Source: Anaerolineales bacterium (GTDB lineage Bacteria; Chloroflexota; Anaerolineae; 4572-78; J111). Taken from it: DNA of 64,000 nt. This document shows positions 33,300 through 41,862 of this stretch, one piece after another (the stretch's first letter is position 1; each line of letters starts with the position of its first letter). The position numbers and the translations under genes are program-made. The notes beneath the pieces were generated by a model. The model ran no database searches. It saw only the letters and a list, made by a program, of their open reading frames with translations, and was not told the origin of the DNA. The stretch spans positions 62,001-126,000 of the forward strand of contig JACKAU010000003.1 of the NCBI GenBank assembly GCA_020634855.1, written 5' to 3'.

Positions 33300-34208
33300 T
33301 TAAGCCGCTTCTAAATCTGAGGCAACTTGCTGGCCCTGTTTGGCCTGATCTCTCTTTTTGCGAGCTTCCATTTTATCCGGGCTGACGCGGTAGACGTTGG
33401 TCGCCAAGCCGATGCGTTCAAGCAGCCTGATAACATAACCGGCCCCGTCTACCTGCCACCAGGACATGCCATGAAACGCCGAGCGCGGAAAGGCGTGATG
33501 ATTATTGTGCCAACCTTCGCCAAAAGCCAGCAGCCCGACCAGCCACTGGTTGGTGCTGAGGTCGTTGGTTTCAAATGATCGGAAGCCAAAAGTGTGGCAG
33601 ACCGAATTGACACTCCAGGTCACGTGATGGGTCAGAAAAATCCGCACCAGGCCGCCCCACAGGACGCCGGTCCAGCCGGCCACCAAATAAGGAATAACCA
33701 GCCCTAGCACGACCCACAACAAAAAGGTCTTTTCAAAGAAGACCACCATGCGGTCTTTGACCAGCCAGGTGCCGTAAACTGACGTCTTGGGACTAAAGGA
33801 GTCGAACAACCAGCCGACGTGCGCGTGGAAAAAGCCTTCCATCGGGCTGTGGGGATCACCTTCTCGGTCGGACTGGGCGTGGTGTTGAATGTGCAGCGTG
33901 GCCCAACTTAAGGCGCCCCCTTCAGCCGCCATCGATCCCATCGCCAAGAAAATAAAGCGAATATACGCCGGGGCCTCGAAACTACGATGGGTTAGCATAC
34001 GGTGATAGCCGGCGGTGATGCCCAAGCCGGCGATAATGTACATAATAACCATAATGATGATATCGGGCCAGCTCACTAACCGTTCCCAGAGTAAAATAAT
34101 CGCGTAAACCGTGGCGATGAGCGGCACGGTGACCGTAATTAAAACACTCAGTTGTTGCAGTCGCTTGGCATTGCCTGTGAGCGGCTTAAAATATTCTTGT
34201 TGTTCCAT
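33300..34208 (-). CDS. Acyl-CoA/acyl-lipid delta-9-type desaturase
   Basis: This membrane di-iron enzyme introduces a cis double bond into fatty acyl chains. The three histidine boxes are HRMLTH (69-74), HIQHH (106-110) and HNNHH (234-238), with four membrane segments in the usual pairs. That places it with stearoyl-CoA/delta-9 desaturases. ATG at 34208 (302 residues) is preceded by AAGGAAAGGTG; an upstream in-frame extension has no family similarity. The reaction needs O2, so the organism can probably live aerobically. It is a single gene. Confidence 0.9.
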   Translation of the reverse strand: MEQQEYFKPLTGNAKRLQQLSVLITVTVPLIATVYAIILLWERLVSWPDIIIMVIMYIIAGLGITAGYHRMLTHRSFEAPAYIRFIFLAMGSMAAEGGALSWATLHIQHHAQSDREGDPHSPMEGFFHAHVGWLFDSFSPKTSVYGTWLVKDRMVVFFEKTFLLWVVLGLVIPYLVAGWTGVLWGGLVRIFLTHHVTWSVNSVCHTFGFRSFETNDLSTNQWLVGLLAFGEGWHNNHHAFPRSAFHGMSWWQVDGAGYVIRLLERIGLATNVYRVSPDKMEARKKRDQAKQGQQVASDLEAA

Positions 34209-34758
34209 AACACCTTTCCTTAATAAAATAAATAGTTTTGAGTTAAGTTTTTCGTTCAGGTACTTGGCGTTTTTGGGCAAACGTCGACCATACAGGGGGA
34301 AGCAAGGGTACGACGCCCATGATAAAGTACCAATACCTGTCATACATTTCATTTAGGGTTATTTGCACTACACCTTTGTAAGCTTTTCGTCCGATCTCAT
34401 TCGGTCTTCCAGGCCGGTGAATGACCGGAAAATTTTATTTTACGCTTCAATTTCGGCATGAATTGTGACGAGGACGCTACTGCAAGAGCGGACCTGATGA
34501 TTGTCTAGATTGGCTTATACACTTCCGCTTAAAACAACCGACTGTGAGCCTAAGAAGAAATGAATAAGGCAAATCGCTCAAATCTCTGTGGCAATTTAAG
34601 TATAACTTAAATAAGATTACCCTCCAATTACGGCTCTACGTTATTTATGGTAACTACCCCTTTTTAGGAACTATAATGGCCTTAAACTGTAATTTGCGAG
34701 AGAACTGGTTGATTTCGTCCGAATTTTTAGGGAATTTTTGTTGCAGGGGGATCAATTT

Positions 34759-34788
34759 TTGAAGGAAATGGGGTTAATGACGTAAAAT
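34759..34788 (+). promoter_or_regulatory. Promoter of the leader/L,D-transpeptidase transcript
   Basis: -35 TTGAAG (34759-34764), 18-base spacer, -10 TAAAAT (34783-34788); transcription would start near 34795. Confidence 0.5.
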
Positions 34789-34794
34789 AGTTAA

Positions 34795-34893
34795 GGAGAT
34801 GCGTGAATGTAGATAATGGGACTCAACATTAATCTCAAGCATTCACAAGCAGATGGAGGGAGTAAATGGGAACCTCTGCTCCCTCCATTTTTT
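34795..34893 (+). ncRNA. Candidate structured leader or small RNA ending in a terminator
   Basis: After the predicted start, GTGAATG (34803-34809) pairs with CATTCAC (34841-34847), enclosing a second helix TAATG/CATTA. This is followed directly by a 10-bp GC-rich hairpin (34853-34862 with 34879-34888) and a run of six Ts. The arrangement looks like a riboswitch or attenuator, or a free RNA of about 100 nt. It matches no family I know. The folds were found by eye. Confidence 0.35.
34853..34893 (+). terminator. Rho-independent terminator upstream of the L,D-transpeptidase gene
   Basis: A perfect ATGGAGGGAG/CTCCCTCCAT stem is followed by TTTTTT, only 32 bases before the gene start. No other plus-strand gene lies upstream for it to end, so it probably acts as an attenuator or ends a small RNA. 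Confidence 0.6.
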
Positions 34894-34924
34894 AGGCCAT
34901 ACCTTAGAGGAGAGATACTGACTC

Positions 34925-35950
34925 GTGACCAAATTGTGGACAACACTTTTTTTGGCCTGTTTGGTAAGCCTGGCTGTTGGCCGGGAAGCTCTGGCTCACA
35001 CGACTTATCAAGACCACGCCGATACAACGGTTATCGCCCTAGCGCCGCCCCCGGAAAGCGACACAGAACCCACTCTAATTTATGCCAAAGTTCTCAATGG
35101 AGTGGTGCCTGTTTACAGTCACCCCATCGACGCCATACTGGGCAAAGCGCCGGTTCGATGGCTGGAAAACGGCTATGTGTGGGTCAGCCTGCCCGAGACG
35201 CCGCCGCTCAACATTAGAGATCAACTTTGGTATCAAATTAACGAAAATGAGTACGTGCAGGCCGATAACCTGCAAATATTCAGCCCCTCTACGTTTCATG
35301 GAACGGCCTCACCCCGCCCCAATCGTTTCGCCTGGATTGTATTCGGCGCCTGGACATCAGAAAAACCGGGGGCAGATCTTAGCGAGACCAAACAATGGGT
35401 GAAACGGTACGACATCGTCAATATCATCACCGAGCGGCGCGTCAAAGATCGCGTTTGGTACAAAATTGCCAACGGCCACTGGGTGGAGCAGGGCCATGTC
35501 GGCATTGTCAAAGCTAAGCCTCGACCGGAGGGCGTAGGCCCCACTGATAAGTGGATTGAAGTCGATCTCTACGAGCAGACGCTGGCGGCTTACGAAGGCG
35601 ATCGAATGGTCTACGCCACGCTGATTTCATCGGGGCTGCCTTATTGGGAAACGGTCGAGGGTTTGTTTAGAATTTGGGGCAAGAATAGACAGGGCAAAAT
35701 GAGCGGCAGCGAGGGCTTGCCCGATTATTATTTCTTAGAGGATGTCCCTTGGACCCTTTACTTCAAAGATGCTTATGCCCTACACGGCGCGTACTGGCAT
35801 GATCGATTTGGCATCCGACATTCCCACGGCTGCGTGAATATGCCCGTAGCGGACGCAAAATGGCTGTACGATTGGGCCACCCCGACCGGCGACAATGCCT
35901 GGGCGATAGCTAACGAGGAAAATGAAGGTACATGGGTTTGGGTGCATTAG
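34925..35950 (+). CDS. L,D-transpeptidase (YkuD domain), exported
   Basis: A signal peptide (residues about 1-23, ending GREALA) is followed by two SH3-like segments (VLNGVVPVYSHPIDAILG; WVKRYDIVNIITERRVKDR) and a C-terminal YkuD domain with the catalytic HSHGCVNM (Cys about 303). Such enzymes make 3-3 cross-links in peptidoglycan or attach proteins to it. The short Asp/Glu-flanked linker and SH3 repeats suggest wall binding. GTG at 34925 has AGAGGAGAG ten bases upstream. Its presence is of note because many Chloroflexota have reduced walls. Confidence 0.87.
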   Translation: MTKLWTTLFLACLVSLAVGREALAHTTYQDHADTTVIALAPPPESDTEPTLIYAKVLNGVVPVYSHPIDAILGKAPVRWLENGYVWVSLPETPPLNIRDQLWYQINENEYVQADNLQIFSPSTFHGTASPRPNRFAWIVFGAWTSEKPGADLSETKQWVKRYDIVNIITERRVKDRVWYKIANGHWVEQGHVGIVKAKPRPEGVGPTDKWIEVDLYEQTLAAYEGDRMVYATLISSGLPYWETVEGLFRIWGKNRQGKMSGSEGLPDYYFLEDVPWTLYFKDAYALHGAYWHDRFGIRHSHGCVNMPVADAKWLYDWATPTGDNAWAIANEENEGTWVWVH

Positions 35951-36024
35951 AGTTTGTAGAGTTTGTAGAGTTTGGGAGTTGAGGAGTTAACTCCATAAAC
36001 TCCAAGAACTCTATAAACTCCAAA
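35946..36024. repeat. TTTGTAGAG-word palindrome between converging genes
   Basis: Direct repeats of AGAGTTTGTAG on the left pair with CTCTATAAACTCC words on the right around TTAACTCC. It separates the L,D-transpeptidase gene from the AEC transporter and may terminate both. Confidence 0.6.
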
Positions 36025-36037
36025 GAACCGGCCCGGT

Positions 36038-36952
36038 TTAGGTCAGCCAAATGAGCACCAGCGGCATGGTCGCCGCCGCAAATAGGGTTTGCCCGGTGAT
36101 AATGGCGGCCATTAGCCGGGCGTCGCCGCCTAATTCAATGGCCAGAATGTAAGCCGACGTGGCCGTGGGCAGCGAACCGAACAGAACGGCAATAGCCAGC
36201 GCATCGCCGGTGACGCCCAGCCAAGTGCAGCCTGAGGCGATCAACCACGGGTAAAGTATCAGCTTCAACCCGCTCGAAAACAGGATGGCCGGGGTCGATT
36301 GGGTAATCGACCCCAGATTCAAGCCCGCGCCGACAATCAACAGTCCCAGCGGCAACGCCGCTCGACTGAGAATGGCCAGTACCTCGCCGCTGCCTAGCGG
36401 CAAGCCCAGGCCTGTCAAATTTAACCCGATGCCCACCGCACAAGCCAAGATCAAAGGGTTCTTAGCCATCGATTTAATAACACCGATCAGGCTGACTTTG
36501 GTTTCGGCGTTGTAATAGCTAAGCGCCGAAACACACAGAACGTTGACCAACGGAATGATAAAGGCCAGCAAAATGGCCGTCAGCGCCACCCCCGGCGGCC
36601 CAAACAGGCTGGCGGCCGCCGCCAAGCCCACATAGGTATTGTGCCGGATAGCCCCTTGAAAAATGGAGGTAAAGGCGCGACTCTCCAGCGGGACCACCAA
36701 CTTGATTAACACCAAGCCAACAGCAATTGTCATGACGGCCAAGATGGCGCTTAGCCCCAAAGGCAGAACGGCGGCGTTTGATAGATCGGCCGGAGCCAGG
36801 GTGTTGACCAGTAGCGCCGGAAAAAGCACAAAGTAAACCAACCGGGCTGATAAGGGCCAAAAAGCGTCGCCGGGAAAGTTGAGGTAGCGCAGTAGTGTAC
36901 CCAGAATAATCACGCAGAAAATGGGAACGAGCGCGGCCAAGATGTCGATCAT
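36038..36952 (-). CDS. AEC-family (auxin efflux carrier-like) transporter
   Basis: About 304 residues form roughly ten hydrophobic segments with the family's NTYVGLAAAASLFGPPGVAL and NPLILACAVGIGLNLTGLGLPL stretches. Bacterial AEC members export small carboxylates such as malate or malonate, or amino acids; the substrate here is unknown. ATG at 36952 starts the first helix. Its ribosome binding sequence GAAGGGTGA lies inside the stop end of an ABC-F gene remnant immediately upstream, so it once followed that gene in an operon. Confidence 0.85.
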   Translation of the reverse strand: MIDILAALVPIFCVIILGTLLRYLNFPGDAFWPLSARLVYFVLFPALLVNTLAPADLSNAAVLPLGLSAILAVMTIAVGLVLIKLVVPLESRAFTSIFQGAIRHNTYVGLAAAASLFGPPGVALTAILLAFIIPLVNVLCVSALSYYNAETKVSLIGVIKSMAKNPLILACAVGIGLNLTGLGLPLGSGEVLAILSRAALPLGLLIVGAGLNLGSITQSTPAILFSSGLKLILYPWLIASGCTWLGVTGDALAIAVLFGSLPTATSAYILAIELGGDARLMAAIITGQTLFAAATMPLVLIWLT

Positions 36953-36962
36953 AGGCAGATAA

Positions 36963-37285
36963 TCACCCTTCAGCAATTTCCGAAAGTTCTAACCAGCGCT
37001 CCAGTACCATCTCAAGTTCGGCTCGACCTGTTGGAATTCGGCTTCGATCTCGCGCTGCTCTTTGTAGCTCAATTTACGGAGACTGCGGCAGCGCCGTTCC
37101 GGCTCGCCGGCGGCGACTTTGTCCGGCGCTGCGGAAGCCTCAAGCCGTCGGGCCTTTTCGCGCAGACGCTGGTAGGAGGCAAACGGGGTGGGGTAGCGTG
37201 GATCGGACTGTCCTTGGTCGAAGCTAACCAAATCATCGACGGTGCGATCCAGAGAATGACAATCACCACATACTATTCTATTTGA
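36963..37285 (-). pseudogene. C-terminal remnant of an ABC-F (Uup-like) ATPase
   Basis: The frame reading LDRTVDDLVSFDQGQ, RYPTPFASYQRLREK and RKLSYKEQREIE matches the end of ABC-F proteins; compare DRTCDFLVSFGDGQ and RYPTPFSVYQ in the intact gene at 51448-53325. After a frameshift the last residues ELEMVLERWLELSEIAEG are readable to the TGA at 36963. The nucleotide-binding domains are gone and the SHDRYFLDR motif is scrambled at about 37285. It is a truncated relic, diverged from the intact copy. Confidence 0.75.
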
Positions 37286-37499
37286 CCTTAGTTCTGAACA
37301 GTGAAGCATATCAGGGATTTTAACGTCCCCTAGAGGATTAAGCCAACTTAAACTATCTATTTTGTCTGGCAGATTACAGCAGGGTCGTAGAACGAGGCAG
37401 AAGACAAGAATTTTTTGGATGAGATAACTTTATCGATTTGCCAATAGCCCATCATCAAAAAACGTCAGTTATCAAAGCCATTTCGCTTCGAGGTTAAGT

Positions 37500-39026
37500 C
37501 TATCTCTGAAGGCCGGCTAAATGATCCCAAGAGGGCTGCATCGCTTCGACTAGGTGTTTATAAGCCTCATACCGAGCTAAATACAGTGGTATGTTGGCTG
37601 AGATTGGCTCGTGGGTGCGGACGACCGAAACGGCTTGGTCAACGGCTTCATCGTAGCTGTTGTAGACTCCGGCCCCAATCCCGGCAGAGAGGGCTGCCCC
37701 CCGGGCGCCGGTCTCTGTGCCGTCGGGGATTTCAATGGGCGTTCCCAGAATGTCGGCAAACATCTGTGCCCAAACTTTGCTGCGAGAGCCGCCGCCGGTT
37801 AAACGGGCAATATCAAAGTTAGCCCCCGCGGCCCGCAGTTTTTCAATGTGATTGAGATGGCTAAAAACGACCCCTTCAAACAGGGCGCGTAACAGATGCG
37901 CCCTGGTATGCCAACCGGCCACCCCATAAAATCCGGAACGGGCGTTGGCCTGCACGTTAGATCCGTAGAGGAATGGATGAAATATGATGTTAGCGTTATC
38001 CGGGGCAATACTAGCCACGGCTTCGCTACAAACCTCAAAAACCGAAATGCCTCGTTTTTCAGCGTCAAGGCGTTCTTCGGCGCAGAATTGGGTGACAAAC
38101 CACTCTAAATTGGTCGCTGAAGTAGGGCTGGCTTCAATGGTTAACCAAGTCTCGGGGGCGGAGAAGATGGTGGTCATAAATAGATTAGGATCAATGACCG
38201 GTTCGGCGGTGACCACTTCATTGATGCTCCACGTGCCGGCAATAAGGCAGGCCTGGCCGGGGCGGTAAACCCCGGCCCCAACCGCACTGGCATCAACATC
38301 AAACATGCCCCCCACGACGGGGGTACCGACAGCCAAGCCCGTGGCGGCGGCGGCAGCAGCAGTTACCTGTCCAATCACTTCAAAGCTATGGGCCAGGCGG
38401 GGTAGGGCTTCGTAGATTTCGGGAATACCAAACGAGTATAACAGTTCTTTGGAATATTCTTTGCGAGGGACATCAAAGAGACTGGTGGCGCTTATATCAC
38501 TGTAATCAGTTCTGATTTGATCGGTGAGACGATAATTCACATAATCTTTACAAAGTAAGACGGCCCCAATTGACTCATATCTGGCCGGTTCGTGAGTCTT
38601 AAGCCAGGCTAACAGCGCATTGGGCTGAGCCGGCCAAAGAGCTTGTAAAGTTTGAGAAAAAACTTGGCGATGCAAGCCGACTTCATGCCAGCCATCAACA
38701 ATACTGCTGGCCCGGGTATCGAGCGATTGAATGCCATTGCCGAGAGGTTGACCCGCTTTATCCAGCAAATATAAGCCATTTCCATGTCCCGAGCAGCCAA
38801 TTCCGACGATCTCCGCCGGATCAATCGCTGCTTTGGCGAGGGTTTCCCGGATGGCGGTAGCCACGCCTTGCCAAAACCCGGCCATGCTGCGTTCAGTCCA
38901 GCCGGGTTTGGCATACTCAGTCTCGACGCTGCAAGATGCGACGTGTTGCTCTTTACCGTTCAAATCAAAGATGGCGACTTTTGAAATGGTGTTGCCATTA
39001 TCTATGCCCAATAAATATTGTCCCAT
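37500..39026 (-). CDS. lyxK: FGGY-family sugar kinase, LyxK-like (L-xylulose/3-keto-L-gulonate kinase)
   Basis: The FGGY fold is intact: LLGIDNGNTISKVAIFD (phosphate 1), GTPVVGGMFDVDASAVGAGV and GGGSRSKVWAQMFADIL. The segments ASPTSATNLEWFVTQ, HPFLYGSNVQANARSGFYG and HTRAHLLRALFEGVVFSHL match what I recall of E. coli LyxK much better than XylB, GlpK or LsrK. LyxK phosphorylates L-xylulose and 3-keto-L-gulonate. That fits the 3-keto-L-gulonate-6-phosphate decarboxylase encoded in the same locus. It is the last gene of the run. Confidence 0.8.
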   Translation of the reverse strand: MGQYLLGIDNGNTISKVAIFDLNGKEQHVASCSVETEYAKPGWTERSMAGFWQGVATAIRETLAKAAIDPAEIVGIGCSGHGNGLYLLDKAGQPLGNGIQSLDTRASSIVDGWHEVGLHRQVFSQTLQALWPAQPNALLAWLKTHEPARYESIGAVLLCKDYVNYRLTDQIRTDYSDISATSLFDVPRKEYSKELLYSFGIPEIYEALPRLAHSFEVIGQVTAAAAAATGLAVGTPVVGGMFDVDASAVGAGVYRPGQACLIAGTWSINEVVTAEPVIDPNLFMTTIFSAPETWLTIEASPTSATNLEWFVTQFCAEERLDAEKRGISVFEVCSEAVASIAPDNANIIFHPFLYGSNVQANARSGFYGVAGWHTRAHLLRALFEGVVFSHLNHIEKLRAAGANFDIARLTGGGSRSKVWAQMFADILGTPIEIPDGTETGARGAALSAGIGAGVYNSYDEAVDQAVSVVRTHEPISANIPLYLARYEAYKHLVEAMQPSWDHLAGLQR

Positions 39027-39065
39027 GCGGGTATCCTTACCGTGCCAAACATAGTGGCATAAATT

Positions 39066-39941
39066 CTAACCTACGAATTTTTCCTCAGGCAGTCCGGTAA
39101 TATCCAGTTTCGCCCGAAACAGATCACCGGCCCAAGGCTGACTGCAACGCTGGTCGGTGTCCAGGCCATACCAGGCGGTGTTGATGTATAACTCATCCAG
39201 ATTGGCTCCGCCGAAGGTGCAGCGGGTTACATTAGCCACGGGGAGCTTGATTTCACGCTCTAGACGACCGTTGGGATCATATCGCCCTACCCGCCAGCCG
39301 TCCCAGAACGCAATCCAGACAAATCCTTCGCTGTCAACCGTCAAGCCATCCGGCAGACCGGACCCCTCCGGCACTTGCACAAATACGCGACAATGTTCGA
39401 TCCGCCCCGTCTTTGGATCCTGGTCATACGCCCGGACGACCCGATGAAACATATCGGTGACATAGAGCGTGGTTCCTTCGGGACTCCAGGTGATGCCGTT
39501 AGTCACTGCAAAGCCGGTGTCCATTAGATGAAGCGAGCCATCGGAATCAAAGCGGTAGAGCGCCCCATCGGGCGATTCTAACTCGGCTTCATTCATGGTT
39601 CCCGCCCACAGTCGTCCCTGCCGATCAACCACTGCGTCATTAAACCGAACATCCGGCAAATCAGCGACAGGATCGATGATGAACTGACCGGTCGCCTGCC
39701 CCTGATGCCAGAAGGCCAGACCACGTTTGGTGGCCGTGATCCAGCCGCCTGACGCCCGCACCCCCAGCGCGGTCACCGGAAGCTCAACGCTCCAGCAGTG
39801 CTGCTCGCCCGTCGCCGGCTCATAGCGATAGATGTGCGAATTTTCGATGTCGGCCCAGTAGAGCGCTTGCTCTTCAGGAACCCAGATGGGGCTTTCGCCG
39901 ATTTCGTTTTGAACCGGCAGAAGATGTTCGATGTGGCTCAT
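39066..39941 (-). CDS. SMP-30/gluconolactonase-family lactonase
   Basis: This six-bladed propeller lactonase opens with the metal-site Glu in NEIGESPIWVPEEQALYWADI. It also has RFNDAVVDRQGRLWAGTMNE and TNGITWSPEGTTLYVTD, with Asn and Asp metal ligands, and is of standard length. Family members open sugar-acid lactones such as gluconolactone or L-gulonolactone. It lies five bases after the LsrF-like gene, so it is co-translated with the sugar pathway. A substrate in the L-gulonate/ascorbate series would fit the neighbouring decarboxylase but is not proven. Confidence 0.85.
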   Translation of the reverse strand: MSHIEHLLPVQNEIGESPIWVPEEQALYWADIENSHIYRYEPATGEQHCWSVELPVTALGVRASGGWITATKRGLAFWHQGQATGQFIIDPVADLPDVRFNDAVVDRQGRLWAGTMNEAELESPDGALYRFDSDGSLHLMDTGFAVTNGITWSPEGTTLYVTDMFHRVVRAYDQDPKTGRIEHCRVFVQVPEGSGLPDGLTVDSEGFVWIAFWDGWRVGRYDPNGRLEREIKLPVANVTRCTFGGANLDELYINTAWYGLDTDQRCSQPWAGDLFRAKLDITGLPEEKFVG

Positions 39942-39946
39942 AGCGA

Positions 39947-40867
39947 TTAGGCCGGTACCCTCTCGGCAGAACCATTCTGAGTCCCTACCGTCTCGTGCAT
40001 GAGTGTGTTGTACAGGTCATACGCCTTTTCCGGCGTTTCGTTGTGATGGACGACCGCTCGGACGGCTTGAATCATGGCCTCCGGGGATTGCGACTGGAAG
40101 ATATTGCGGCCCATGTCAACCCCACTGGCTCCCTGCTGAATAGCATTGTAGGCCATCTTGAGCGCGTCCAGTTCCGGTCGCTTCTTGCCGCCGGCGATGA
40201 CAATCGGCACCGGACAAGCCGAGGTCACGGTTTCAAAACCTTCGTCAACGTAGTAGGTCTTGACGATGTGCGCCCCCAACTCGGCGCAAATCCGGGTGGC
40301 CAGACGCATATATTTGGCGTCGCGGACTAACTCCCGTCCAACCGCGGTAACGGCCAAAGTGGGAATGCCGTAACGGGTGCCTTGATCGACCAACCGGGTC
40401 ATGTTAATGACCGATTGGGACTCGTACTCGCCGCCGATGAACACCTGCACGGCCATCGCGCTGACGTTCAAACGCACCGAGTCTTCGATATCCATCGCCA
40501 ACTGTTCATTTGATAACTCTTTGAGGATGCTCGGCCCACCAGACGCACGAATGGCAATCGCTTTGCTGGTCGAGGCCGGAATGATACTCCTAAGAATGCC
40601 CCGGGTCAACATGAGCGTGTCGGCAAAGGGGGCTAGCGGTAAAATACTCAAGTCGATTCGCTCCAGGCCGGTGGTTGGCCCCTGAAAGTAACCGTGATCA
40701 AAAGCCAGCATCACCGTCCGACCCGAATCGGAATTAAAGATGCGGCCTAGACGATTTTTCAAACCCCAATCCAGATTATTCGAGCCTTTGAGAAAAAAGC
40801 CCTGTGTTGTTTGAGGAACATCGGTATAGAACTGTTTTGCTTCTTTGATACCATCTAAATCAGCCAT
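39947..40867 (-). CDS. lsrF: LsrF-like thiolase/class I aldolase
   Basis: The protein closely follows E. coli LsrF as I recall it: start MADLDGIK, then MLAFDHGYFQGPTTGLERID, LTRGILRS, GASGVDMGRNIFQS and VVHHNETPEKAYDLY. The Schiff-base lysine of KTYYV falls at residue 203, the same number as in E. coli. LsrF ends AI-2 breakdown by moving an acetyl unit from phospho-HPD to CoA, leaving dihydroxyacetone phosphate. No LsrG or clear LsrK is present, so it may work here on another ketose phosphate. ATG at 40867 has CAAGGAG upstream. Confidence 0.85.
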   Translation of the reverse strand: MADLDGIKEAKQFYTDVPQTTQGFFLKGSNNLDWGLKNRLGRIFNSDSGRTVMLAFDHGYFQGPTTGLERIDLSILPLAPFADTLMLTRGILRSIIPASTSKAIAIRASGGPSILKELSNEQLAMDIEDSVRLNVSAMAVQVFIGGEYESQSVINMTRLVDQGTRYGIPTLAVTAVGRELVRDAKYMRLATRICAELGAHIVKTYYVDEGFETVTSACPVPIVIAGGKKRPELDALKMAYNAIQQGASGVDMGRNIFQSQSPEAMIQAVRAVVHHNETPEKAYDLYNTLMHETVGTQNGSAERVPA

Positions 40868-41020
40868 TTTGTAATCTCCTTGAAAATAGACCGGGGACGG
40901 AAGACGATAGACACTCGGCGAACAGCCGGTCAACGATCCTCGGTCAGACCGGTAATAGATTATTGTTGTCTGCACCCGTGGGGTATTGTTGTCGTCCCTA
41001 ACGGGTCTATCATGTATCTT

Positions 41021-41710
41021 TTACTGCTGACCCCACAACCGGTGAATCTCGGAGCGGAGTCTCTGTGCGGCGGCGGGAGGATCATCAGCCCGGTGAATGG
41101 CTCGTCCGGCGATGATGACCGAAACCGGCAGGTCTTGAAAGAGAGGCAGCGACTCAACGGTGATACCGCCGGTGACGGTCACTTTGAAACCCATCTCAAT
41201 CAACCGCCCAATCACCGACCGGTCGTCGTCAGACCACGCCCGGTCGGCTGCCTCTTCATCCCAGCCGCGATGGTACACCATGCGCTGGACGCCGATTTCT
41301 CGCCACTCCTCAGCCCGAGCCAAAATATCGCGCACGCCGGTCAACTCCATTAATATCTCTTTATTTTCCTGCTGAGCCACTTCAAACGCCGCCCTGACCG
41401 TCGCCAGGGGCGCTCCGCCGATGACGCTCATCATATCAGCCCCATTCCCGAAGGCCAGTTGGGCTTCCAGGCCGCCCACATCCGGTGTTTTGAAATCGGC
41501 CAGGACGAGCTTATCGGGACACACTTCCCGGATGGCCCGCACCGCTTCGACTCCGGCGGCTTTGCATAAAGGCGTGCCCACCTCGACAATGTCCACAAAG
41601 GGTGCGACCCGCACCGCCATCGCAATGGCCGACGGCAGCGAGATGTAATCTAAAGCGACTTGAAGTAAGGGGATACCTTCTTTCTTATCTGATAACGCTG
41701 TTTGAGTCAT
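41021..41710 (-). CDS. ulaD: 3-keto-L-gulonate-6-phosphate decarboxylase (UlaD/SgbH type)
   Basis: This TIM-barrel enzyme of the OMPDC suprafamily has the metal-binding ADFKTPD (Asp 72, Lys 74, Asp 77) and a second substrate site VTVTGGI...IIAGRAI. VYHRGWDEEAADRAW and GFKVTVTGG resemble UlaD/SgbH rather than hexulose-6-phosphate synthase. It would turn 3-keto-L-gulonate-6-phosphate into L-xylulose-5-phosphate and CO2. The next Ula enzymes (UlaE, UlaF epimerases) are not in the window. It lies between the LsrF-like gene and the GlpD-like gene. Confidence 0.85.
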   Translation of the reverse strand: MTQTALSDKKEGIPLLQVALDYISLPSAIAMAVRVAPFVDIVEVGTPLCKAAGVEAVRAIREVCPDKLVLADFKTPDVGGLEAQLAFGNGADMMSVIGGAPLATVRAAFEVAQQENKEILMELTGVRDILARAEEWREIGVQRMVYHRGWDEEAADRAWSDDDRSVIGRLIEMGFKVTVTGGITVESLPLFQDLPVSVIIAGRAIHRADDPPAAAQRLRSEIHRLWGQQ

Positions 41711-41862
41711 AGTTGTTTTGTCCTTTCTCCGAATATATCGAGATCACGAAATTTGGATTGCAATTTTTCCTTAGTCATCACCATCCATCCCGCCATTTAT
41801 AAAGGAGATCTCTTCTAACTGCAGGCAGTCGATACCGCCGACGCCGTGGAGTAATCCAACCT

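Larger units (their letters stand above)
34209..34924. other. 716-base divergent spacer holding a possible structured leader
   Basis: 34209-34750 shows no gene and no repeat I can support. 34759-34893 carries a promoter, a nested stem-loop and a terminator-like hairpin upstream of the L,D-transpeptidase gene; these are listed separately. Confidence 0.5.
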
